Assembly: GCA_021772705.1 (NCBI GenBank)
Contig: JAJFLN010000365.1
Coordinates: 1-13,707 of the forward strand
Origin: Candidatus Cloacimonadota bacterium
Lineage (GTDB): Bacteria; Muiribacteriota; UBA6191; JACPRK01
DNA length: 13,707 nt
Direction of reading: 5' to 3'
In this document: piece by piece, positions 7,240 through 13,640 of the stretch
Position numbering within the stretch: position 1 is the stretch's first letter
Layout: each line of letters opens with the position of its first letter
Program-made: the position numbers and the translations under genes
Notes under the pieces: model-generated
The model's database searches: none
Seen by the model: the letters and a program-made list of their open reading frames with translations, nothing else
Told to the model about the DNA's origin: nothing

Positions 7240-7772
7240 AGCATCATCCTGTTCACGGACATGGTGGCCGTGTAGATCCGGCCCTCCTGCCCCTCTTCAC
7301 GGGGATGCATCTTCACCGTCAGACCGATCAGTCTCTGGCCCAGCCGGGTGAACCGAAGCCAGGCGACCCGGCCGGCGGAGGGAATGGCATCGGCGGTCTG
7401 GCCGTCCCCGTCTCCTACGACCCGGAAGAGCCGATAGGTCTTCTCGTCATCTGCCGCCGGCTCGGCGGCCATCTCGTTGCCCGATGCGTCCCGGAAGGAG
7501 TAGGCCACCGGGCGATCCATTTCATCCGAGAGGCGCAGGGCGTAGCTGTGAAAATCGTAGGTCGGTACCGAGACCCGGCTGGCGACCTGCAGATCCCGTG
7601 AGATCCGGTTGAAGACGATCCGCATCTCCCGGTACTCGTCGATTCGATCCGTTCGCTTCGCCGCCCCCTTGCTGAAGAAGAGGGTTCCGACGGCATAGAC
7701 GACGACGATGAGGAAGATCCCCATGGCCACGAGGATCTCGACGAGAGTGAAGCCGCGGCGGACAGGCCTCAC
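7236..7772 (-). CDS. Prepilin-type N-terminal cleavage/methylation protein, PilW/GspJ-like
   Basis: The protein has 178 residues and a textbook type IV prepilin N-terminus: basic leader MRPVRRG, cleavage expected after G7, then FTLVEILVAMGIFLIVVVYA with Glu at mature position 5 (E12). This predicts processing and N-methylation by a PilD-type prepilin peptidase and use of a type IV pilus or type II secretion assembly platform. The sequence after the helix (FNRISRDLQVASRV, about 49-62) resembles PilW/GspJ minor pilins, where RdLq-A is common. The rest is a beta-rich head. The GTG start overlaps the FecR-gene stop by 4 bases (GTGA), and the stop overlaps the next pseudopilin in the same way. It could also be classed as a GspI/PilV-like subunit; the motif after the helix favours PilW/GspJ. 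Confidence 0.88.
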   Translation of the reverse strand: MRPVRRGFTLVEILVAMGIFLIVVVYAVGTLFFSKGAAKRTDRIDEYREMRIVFNRISRDLQVASRVSVPTYDFHSYALRLSDEMDRPVAYSFRDASGNEMAAEPAADDEKTYRLFRVVGDGDGQTADAIPSAGRVAWLRFTRLGQRLIGLTVKMHPREEGQEGRIYTATMSVNRMML

Positions 7773-8719
7773 GGATTGCCTTCGACGTTGAGGTCGTCGA
7801 TGGGGACACCACCCCGGCGGAGCTTGCCCTTGAAGTCTTCCCGGTCCAGTCCGAAGACCTTTCCGAACCCCATCGGCTCGACCTTCAGGTCCAGTTTCAC
7901 CCTGGCGCCCTGTCCCGCCTCGAGAAGCAGGCTGTCCTCATCGGTGCTCACCTCGACGGAGCCCTCCTCGACATGGACCGAGGTCTCGGATGCGACCCGA
8001 TCATACTCCACTCCAAATACTGTACCACGGACGGCCACGACGGCCTGTGGGGTCTCGACCCGGAAGCCGGTGCCGCCCTTCTTCACCCGCAACCAGACGC
8101 CCCCCACATTCAGAGCCAGGGAAGTCCTGAAGACCCGCAGCTCCGCTCCTGGACGAACACGGACCCAGGTCCCGTCGGGGTAGAGCAACTTGCCCTTGAA
8201 GGAGTCCGACACGGTCAGCAGGGCTCCCTCGCCGATCTCGACACCGTCCGTTCCGGGCTGGCCCGACACGGTTGCCTCACCGGCAGAGACCTGGAGCCGG
8301 ACTCCGCTCGGCACCGAGGCGGTCTGAACATCTCTGGAGCCACTGCCTGTCGTGCTCAGGAAGAAAACCGAACCGGCGACGAGGAGGACCGCCGCCAGGG
8401 CCGGAATCACCAGGGCTGGGCTGCTGAAGAGCTGTGACAGCCAAGCTGCCAGCCCGCCAGTTCCTGCAGCGGAGGCTGACGCAGTTTTGCCGGCACCTCG
8501 AATCCTGGCCATGACCCGGGCCTCGACGCCGCGCGGGGGCTGCACCTCCGGCAGTTGGCCAATCTGCCCCGTGAGAGTCTGGATCCGGCGAACCTCCGCC
8601 TCACAGGACAGGCAGTCCTGCAGATGAGCGCCAATCCTGGCCTGGGCGGCGCCAGTCAACTCGCCCTCAACCCAGTCGACCAAGCTATCGCCAATCTCTT
8701 TACAAAGGCTCTCTTCCAT
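7769..8719 (-). CDS. ZAS (zf-HC2) anti-sigma-type / FecR-domain transmembrane protein
   Basis: This is a 316-residue single-pass membrane protein combining two sensor-regulator parts. Residues 1-45 form a zinc-binding anti-sigma domain with C6 and the HxxxCxxC motif HLQDCLSC (H32, C36, C39). A linker and a membrane helix (about 101-121) follow. Residues 155-275 form a periplasmic FecR domain with TWVRVRPGAELRV, RVKKGGTGFRVETPQ and VRGTVFGVEY...VHVEEGSVEV. In known systems ZAS domains hold an ECF sigma factor inactive and FecR domains sense or relay an outside signal. No sigma factor gene is present here; instead the gene follows a kinase gene by 39 bases and overlaps a prepilin gene. The ATG at 8719 is preceded by a weak GGAG about 13 bases upstream. 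The sensing partner could be one of the CHASE2 kinases, but this is only inferred from adjacency. Confidence 0.88.
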   Translation of the reverse strand: MEESLCKEIGDSLVDWVEGELTGAAQARIGAHLQDCLSCEAEVRRIQTLTGQIGQLPEVQPPRGVEARVMARIRGAGKTASASAAGTGGLAAWLSQLFSSPALVIPALAAVLLVAGSVFFLSTTGSGSRDVQTASVPSGVRLQVSAGEATVSGQPGTDGVEIGEGALLTVSDSFKGKLLYPDGTWVRVRPGAELRVFRTSLALNVGGVWLRVKKGGTGFRVETPQAVVAVRGTVFGVEYDRVASETSVHVEEGSVEVSTDEDSLLLEAGQGARVKLDLKVEPMGFGKVFGLDREDFKGKLRRGGVPIDDLNVEGNP

Positions 8720-8758
8720 GACTCTTCACTATCTCCGACACCCCACCACCAGGGGTTG

Positions 8759-10699
8759 TTAGAAGAATTCTTCCAGATCACTCCGGTTCAGATCCGATAG
8801 CAGCTCGTGGAAATCACCATATCGCTCCATCGGATCTCGGGAGAGACAGCGCAGGATCACCCGGCCCAGATCCTCACCGGTCCCCTCCGGGAGGTCCGGA
8901 ATCACGGAGGACAGGGGGTGGGCGAAGGGCAGCTCCAGGGCGTGCAGCTCGAATGCCATGACCCCGAAGGCGAACACATCGGTGCGGCGATTCGTCTTAC
9001 CTCCCTGGAACAGCTCGGGAGCCAGATAGCCCAGAGTCCCGATCAACTCCCCATCAGCGGTCAGCTCCGAGGCCCCCGTGACCCGGGCGATGCCGAAGTC
9101 GATGAGCTTCACGCTCCCGTCATCGAGGAGGAAGACATTGTCCGATTTCAGATCCCGGTGAAGGACACCCCGGTCGTGACAGTGGGCCATGATCTCCGCC
9201 ACGGATCGGAGAACCCGCTTCAGATCCACCTCACCCGGAGACTGGCGAACAGCCTCGTGAACGGTCCGGCCCGGCAGGAGCTCCATGGAGAAGTAGAGCA
9301 GGTCTTCATGATGAACCGAGAAGATCTGCACCACCCCCGAATCGTTCAGTGACATCAGGGTCTCCACCTCACGCCTGAACCGGCCTCGGGCTCCCGGATC
9401 TCCCAGCAGACCGGGGCTCAGTACCTTGATCGCCACCGGCCGGTCCACGAAGGTATCCCGCCCGCGGAGGAGAATCCCCATTCCCCCCTGGCCTAGAAAT
9501 TCCAGGTCCTTGTATCTCTGCGATATCAACCGCCGGATACCCTCCAGCCCGAGGAGCCCCCGCATGCCTTCCCGCTTCTTCCGCAGGTCCGCGGCGCGCT
9601 CCGAGGCCGTCGAGCTTCCACTGGAGCTGGCCACGACAGCCCACTCCAGCAGCCGAAGCGCCTCCTCGTCGTGACCGCGCTCCTCCAGGACGGAGGCGAG
9701 CCCGATGGCCGTCTCGGACGGGAACCGGCGCAGATCCGCCTGTCCGATCAGGGCCAGCACGTCCTCCACCCTTCCCAGGTCTGCCAGGGCCTGCGCAGCC
9801 GCTGGCGCCTCGTCGGTGGAGTGAAGCTCCGCCACCTCTCGGAATCGCCCCTCCGCCAGCAACCTCTCGAGACGAAGGGCCGGGTCCACCGCCTTCAGCA
9901 TGGCGCAGGCACACCAGCCGCCGACCAGCGCGAAGGTGCCCACCAGGAAGTTCTCGGTCACGAGCAGCGCCAGGGAAGTGACCCCCAGGCCGGAGGCGAT
10001 GATCAGGTGCAGCCGAGCGCTGGGGAGGAAGTACCCCGACACCAGAGGCAACAGCAACAGCAGCATCTGCAGCAACCGAGGGAGGGAGGAGAATGAGGCC
10101 CCCCGCTCTTCGGAGTCGAGGATGTTGGCCAGGTACTCCAGCTCTGTCAGGGTCCCTGCAGGAGTGGGTATCAGGGCCGAGCCGCCGGTGGTCCGGGACC
10201 CGAAGAGGATCCGTCGTTCCCAGATAGCTTCCGGCGGGATTCGACGCCCCCGGAGCTCAGCCAGGTCGTAGGTCAAGAACGCCCCGGAGTCGATCCGCCC
10301 CCGCCAGCTCACCCTGACGGGGCCCCCGGGAAGGTCGGGCCGTTCCAGGACTTCGGGAGGTATCTGGCGATAGAGCCCTCCCTCGAACCAGCCTGGCGAA
10401 GGGGGAGAAACCCGGCCAGGAACGACGGACCGGGCACCTAGGCGGGCCAGTTCGTGATGGTCTGCCGACGTCAGCCCTTCGGCGAGAATGAGGGTCACCC
10501 GACTCGAGGGACCGGAGGAGTCATTCATGATTGAGACCTGATCCAGCAGGAACAGATCGAGACGGTGTCCCGGCAGGGACAGCAGCAGCAATGTGGCCGC
10601 GGCCAGACAGAGGGGAACCGCTCCGGCCCGGGGCTTCGCGCCCTCCGAGGTTTTACCGGCGAGCCTCACGGCAGCGGAGGAGTCGGTTCGGCTGACCAC
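8759..10699 (-). CDS. Membrane serine/threonine protein kinase with shortened CHASE2-like sensor
   Basis: This 646-residue kinase has the same layout as the kinase at 3140-5326. It has a membrane helix (about 28-44), an extracytoplasmic part (about 50-205), three more helices (about 208-224, 230-247, 250-268), a helical-repeat linker (270-390) and a C-terminal Hanks kinase domain. The outer domain lacks the N-terminal half of CHASE2, including the WPxPR motif. It keeps the closing half: FLTYDLAELRGRRIPPE, RRILFGSRTTG, PTPAGT and ELEYLANIL. The kinase appears active: GQGGMG loop (403-408), VAIK K425, HRDLKSDN with D516 and N521, DFG 534-536 and APE 560-562. GTG starts it within a TAGTG overlap with the pseudokinase stop, implying coupled synthesis of the two. 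Its substrates are unknown; the pseudokinase, the ZAS/FecR protein and the receiver proteins nearby are candidates. Confidence 0.92.
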   Translation of the reverse strand: MVSRTDSSAAVRLAGKTSEGAKPRAGAVPLCLAAATLLLLSLPGHRLDLFLLDQVSIMNDSSGPSSRVTLILAEGLTSADHHELARLGARSVVPGRVSPPSPGWFEGGLYRQIPPEVLERPDLPGGPVRVSWRGRIDSGAFLTYDLAELRGRRIPPEAIWERRILFGSRTTGGSALIPTPAGTLTELEYLANILDSEERGASFSSLPRLLQMLLLLLPLVSGYFLPSARLHLIIASGLGVTSLALLVTENFLVGTFALVGGWCACAMLKAVDPALRLERLLAEGRFREVAELHSTDEAPAAAQALADLGRVEDVLALIGQADLRRFPSETAIGLASVLEERGHDEEALRLLEWAVVASSSGSSTASERAADLRKKREGMRGLLGLEGIRRLISQRYKDLEFLGQGGMGILLRGRDTFVDRPVAIKVLSPGLLGDPGARGRFRREVETLMSLNDSGVVQIFSVHHEDLLYFSMELLPGRTVHEAVRQSPGEVDLKRVLRSVAEIMAHCHDRGVLHRDLKSDNVFLLDDGSVKLIDFGIARVTGASELTADGELIGTLGYLAPELFQGGKTNRRTDVFAFGVMAFELHALELPFAHPLSSVIPDLPEGTGEDLGRVILRCLSRDPMERYGDFHELLSDLNRSDLEEFF

Positions 10700-11781
10700 T
10701 AGATGAAGAAGAAGATGAGTAGCACCAGCAGCAGGGGAACGAGGATTCCCACGGCAGCCAGCATCAGGTTGGTGTCGCCAAACTGGGTTCTCAGCTCCTG
10801 GACCAGCGCCCTCGGATCTCGGGGCAGAGACTCTGTGGGGGGCACGTCTTTCCCGGAATTCAGGGTCGCCGCCGGGCCGGCGGGTAGCTCCTCGGCGGCG
10901 CCGCTGACGGAGGGCAGCCGCGTCCGCTTCGTGGCGCTCCGCTTGCCGGCCAGCCGGAGCCGTTCCTGGACCTCCTTGAGGGCGGCACCGTATTCGGCAG
11001 CCGTGTTATAGCGCTGTTCCGGGTCCTGCTCGACGGACCTCCGGATCACCTCCAGCGCCTCCGGGGAAGAGGACTCGTCACGAGAATCGCCCAGGGATGC
11101 TGAGGAGGAAGACAGGAGCATGACCTCCTTTCCCGTCAGGAGTCGGTAGAGCAGTGATCCGAGGAGATAGACGTCGGTCCGGCAGTCGATCTCCTGGCCG
11201 CCGATCGACTCCGGGGTGGTCATCAGAGGGGTCAGATGCCCCACGCCTCTGGCTGTCAAATCGGACTTGTGGGCATCCTTCACGACGGTGAACTCGTTCA
11301 GGACGGGACGGTGAGCTTCGGCATCATAGAGAACACCCTCCGGAGAAATCCCCCTGTGAATGATGCCGTTGTCGTGCAGATAGGTGAGGGCGGAGGCGAG
11401 CTCGATTCCAATGTCCAGGACCTCCTCCAGGGGGAACTTCCGTCCTTGCTGCAGGAAGGCTTGCAGGGTGGAAGCCTCCTTCTTCTCCGTGATGTAGTAG
11501 AGCTTTCCATCCGATTGCCCCCAGTCATAGACCTTGATGACATTGGGGTGATCGAGGCGGGCAATGGCCTTGAACTCGCGCTCGAAGCGCTGGGTCTCGG
11601 CGGAGCCTTCCTCCACGACCTGATTCAGTAGCCGTAGCTCGACCTTTCTTCCCAGCTCGGGTTGCAGGGCCTCGTAGACATTGATGCGGCTGCCGATGGT
11701 CCTGATCTGTTTGATTACCTTGTACTTGTGCAGGGCTGCCTCCGGCTGGTTCAGGCCCCAGTATACGCCCGCCAGGTTCAT
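10699..11781 (-). CDS. Tail-anchored pseudokinase (Hanks fold, catalytic residues lost)
   Basis: This protein has a Ser/Thr-kinase fold, and its usual catalytic positions appear to be replaced. Residues are numbered from the ATG at 11781. The glycine loop is degraded (RTIGSRIN). The VAxK lysine position reads VELR (R50). HRDxKPxN reads HRGISPEG, so the catalytic Asp is G144 and the metal-binding Asn is G149. DFG reads EFT (163-165). Fold landmarks are kept: RFEREFKAIARLDHPNVIKV, TTPESIGG, DCRTDVYLLGSLLYRLLTG and QRYNTAAEY. A Ser/Pro/Ala-rich linker leads to a single C-terminal membrane helix (about 340-360), making it tail-anchored with the fold in the cytoplasm. A scaffold or allosteric role for the kinase encoded next to it is likely but inferred. 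The frame extends upstream (GTG 11859, ATG 11838); I prefer 11781 because longer forms run into the divergent gene. No clear ribosome site marks any of them. Confidence 0.88.
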   Translation of the reverse strand: MNLAGVYWGLNQPEAALHKYKVIKQIRTIGSRINVYEALQPELGRKVELRLLNQVVEEGSAETQRFEREFKAIARLDHPNVIKVYDWGQSDGKLYYITEKKEASTLQAFLQQGRKFPLEEVLDIGIELASALTYLHDNGIIHRGISPEGVLYDAEAHRPVLNEFTVVKDAHKSDLTARGVGHLTPLMTTPESIGGQEIDCRTDVYLLGSLLYRLLTGKEVMLLSSSSASLGDSRDESSSPEALEVIRRSVEQDPEQRYNTAAEYGAALKEVQERLRLAGKRSATKRTRLPSVSGAAEELPAGPAATLNSGKDVPPTESLPRDPRALVQELRTQFGDTNLMLAAVGILVPLLLVLLIFFFI

Positions 11782-11842
11782 GCGCCCAGGGGATCTCGCT
11801 GTTGCGCTCAACTGACGGCCTACTGTAGGATTCCTCATCCCC
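11782..11842. promoter_or_regulatory. Divergent intergenic promoter region with small palindrome
   Basis: These 61 bases separate the kinase operon from the receiver genes and should hold promoters for both directions. On the plus strand, TTGCGC (11802-11807) and TAGGAT (11826-11831) lie 18 bases apart. They would place the transcript start about 4 bases before the ATG at 11843, which has no ribosome site. A perfect palindrome, CCTACTGTAGG (11819-11829), overlaps this and could be a binding site shared by both directions. The matches are weak, and an 11-base palindrome could arise by chance. Confidence 0.35.
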
Positions 11843-12565
11843 ATGGACACCAGCGACACACCGGAAGAAGAGCGGGCACACCTTCTGTTCGTCGACGACG
11901 ACGAGCAACTTCAGACGCTGTACAAAGGGCTATGCCGTCGGTGGAAGTTCGACTGCACCCAGGTTTACGATCCCGTCAAGGCCGTGGAGATGGCCGCTGA
12001 GAGCCAGCCGGACCTGATCATCCTGGACCTGAACATGCCTGTGATGGATGGCTTTCAGGTTCTGAAGGCGCTGAAGGAAGACGCCCGGGTTCAGGAGATT
12101 CCCGTCATCATGCTCACCGGTGGCGGCGACGAGGTTCCACTCAAGGTCGAAGGCCTCTCCTTGGGTGCCATGGACTATCTCACGAAGCCCATCGATCCGA
12201 AGGAGCTGCTGGCCCGGATCAAGAATTACCTGAAAGTTCAAAGCGATGCCCAGAAGCTCGCCGAAGAACGGGGTATCCAGGCCGTGAAGCAGACAGCTGT
12301 CTTCCTCAACCACAGCATCAACAACCTGCTGGCAACCATCCAGGTCGCCATGGAGATGTGTGAAGAGGAGGACGTCTCGGAGGACGAGGCGGTACGCAAC
12401 GAGATCATCGGCGAGAACGTGAAGGCAATCAGTGAGATCGTCCAGCGCCTGAAGAAGATCAAGAAAGTGATGGTCACGACCTACGTCGAGGACGAGACCA
12501 TGCTCGACTTCGAGCAATCCGTACCAGACGACGGGAAGAAAACTGGAGAAGCGTCGGAGAGCTGA
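11843..12565 (+). CDS. Response regulator: receiver domain plus DHp-like helical hairpin (first paralog)
   Basis: This is a 240-residue cytoplasmic two-component protein. Residues 11-132 form a complete receiver domain with acidic pocket D18-D19, phosphoacceptor D62 (LDLNMP), T92 and K115 (TKPID). There is no DNA-binding output domain. Residues 140-212 instead form two helices resembling the dimerisation/phosphotransfer (DHp) domain of histidine kinases. The H-box is FLNHSINNLLATIQ (H157), and the second helix is VKAISEIVQRLKKIKKV. No N, D, F or G boxes of an ATPase domain follow; the protein ends in a short acidic tail. The residue after the His is Ser rather than Glu/Asp, while Asn is kept at +4. 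The protein may pass phosphoryl groups between receiver and His, act as a phosphatase, or use the hairpin only to dimerise. It overlaps its paralog by 1 base (TGATG). Confidence 0.88.
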   Translation: MDTSDTPEEERAHLLFVDDDEQLQTLYKGLCRRWKFDCTQVYDPVKAVEMAAESQPDLIILDLNMPVMDGFQVLKALKEDARVQEIPVIMLTGGGDEVPLKVEGLSLGAMDYLTKPIDPKELLARIKNYLKVQSDAQKLAEERGIQAVKQTAVFLNHSINNLLATIQVAMEMCEEEDVSEDEAVRNEIIGENVKAISEIVQRLKKIKKVMVTTYVEDETMLDFEQSVPDDGKKTGEASES

Positions 12566-13299
12566 TGACTGAAACGGAAAATGAAGCTCGATCCAAGATC
12601 TTCTTTGTCGATGACGAAGCGGATCTTCAGATCATCTATGCCGGCCTCTGCAAGCTATGGGGCTACGATTCCTCCGGCACTCAGGACCCCACGAAGGCCA
12701 TCGACGCCATTCTGGAGTACCAGCCGAACCTGATCTTCCTCGACCTCCTCATGCCTCATCTGAACGGGTTCCAGCTACTGGAAAAGCTGAAGGCGGACAA
12801 GCGTGTCGCTCACATCCCGGTGGTCATGCTGACCGGAAAGGCCACGGCAGTACCCGATAAGGTCCAGGGCCTGAGCCGAGGCGCCCTGGACTACCTGCTC
12901 AAGCCGATCGATCAGGATGAGATGCTGGCCCGGATACAGACCTACCTGAGAGCCCAGAAGGAAGCCAAGGACGAGTCCCAAAAGCGGGAAATCGACGCCG
13001 TCCGAAACACGGCGGTCTTCCTCAACCACAGCATCAACAATCTTCTGATGACCATTCAGTGCGCCGCCGAGCTCGATGCCGATGAGAACGAGGATGACCC
13101 GGAGGCCCAGGAACGGCGGCACTTGATCGTCGAGAGCGTCAGCACCATCCATGAGGTGGTTGAGCGGCTGAAGAAGGTCAAGCAAGTAGTCGTGCGGAGC
13201 TACGCCGACACGGAGGAGATGCTGGACATCGATTCCTCCTTGGACGCAGACAGCCCGCCCACGGGCGACGGAAACGGTACTGACGGTCCGACCGAGTAG
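12565..13299 (+). CDS. Response regulator: receiver domain plus DHp-like helical hairpin (second paralog)
   Basis: This is the 244-residue tandem paralog of the preceding protein. The receiver domain (10-130) has D16-D17, phosphoacceptor D60 (LDLLMP), T90 and K113 (LKPID). The C-terminal hairpin again has the H-box FLNHSINNLLMTIQ (H155) and a second helix HEVVERLKKVKQV (about 196-208), followed by an acidic Ser/Asp/Gly tail. No ATPase or DNA-binding domain is visible. Conservation of the hairpin in both copies, down to HSINNLL, argues that it is functional and not a truncated relic. The ATG overlaps the upstream stop (TGATG) with GGAGAG a few bases before it, so the two proteins are probably made together and may form heterodimers. 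No histidine kinase gene is in the window, so the source of phosphoryl groups is unknown. Confidence 0.88.
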   Translation: MTETENEARSKIFFVDDEADLQIIYAGLCKLWGYDSSGTQDPTKAIDAILEYQPNLIFLDLLMPHLNGFQLLEKLKADKRVAHIPVVMLTGKATAVPDKVQGLSRGALDYLLKPIDQDEMLARIQTYLRAQKEAKDESQKREIDAVRNTAVFLNHSINNLLMTIQCAAELDADENEDDPEAQERRHLIVESVSTIHEVVERLKKVKQVVVRSYADTEEMLDIDSSLDADSPPTGDGNGTDGPTE

Positions 13300-13312
13300 C
13301 TCCCCCTACTCC

Positions 13313-13381
13313 GTTCGCCCGGAGCCCATCTGTCGACGGGCCTGAAGGCCAGGACGGCCTCTCGGCTGGCGCCGGGCGAAC
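13313..13381. repeat. Long inverted repeat after the receiver genes
   Basis: A perfect 10-base inverted repeat (GTTCGCCCGG at 13313-13322, CCGGGCGAAC at 13372-13381) encloses 49 bases. Inside, AGGCC and GGCCT form a further small stem. The left arm also resembles the start of the CCGTTCGTCCTGAGC repeats further right, so this is probably a degenerate member of the same repeat group. It starts 13 bases after the stop codon and could end transcription, but no T-run follows. Confidence 0.5.
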
Positions 13382-13400
13382 AGTACAAGGGCTCTTGCTT

Positions 13401-13500
13401 CCAGGACGAACGGTTGGCCGGGTCTCCCAACCCGTTAGTCCTGAGTCACTCACCGGCGGCCCGCCGGGGGTGCATGTCCCGTAGGGGGTCCCCTGGCCTA
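13401..13500. repeat. Degenerate repeat unit and GC-rich palindrome
   Basis: Bases 13401-13446 are a diverged copy of the junction between the 60-base units to the right, starting CCAGGACGA, passing TTGGCCGGGTC and ending GTCCTGAG. Immediately after it lies a palindrome with arms CCGGCGG (13453-13459) and CCGCCGG (13461-13467) separated by one base. No coding potential is convincing here. Confidence 0.5.
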
Positions 13501-13640
13501 TTCCGGATCCGTTCGCCCCACTATGGATGCCCGCATCCAGGACGACTGAATGGCCGAGTTTTCCCAATCCGTTCGTCCTACTATGGATGCCCGCATCCAG
13601 GACGACTGAATGGCCGGGTCTTCCCGATCCGCTCGTCCTG
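13501..13640. repeat. Two tandem 60-base repeat units plus the start of a third
   Basis: Bases 13501-13560 and 13561-13620 agree at 54 of 60 positions, with 37 identical in a row. The next 20 bases repeat the unit start at 17 positions. Each unit holds a hairpin, GGATGC-CC-GCATCC (13525-13538 and 13585-13598). In the second unit, outer arms CGTCCT (13574-13579) and AGGACG (13599-13604) extend it into a bulged stem. With only two full units and no spacer/repeat alternation, this is not a CRISPR array. Confidence 0.8.
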
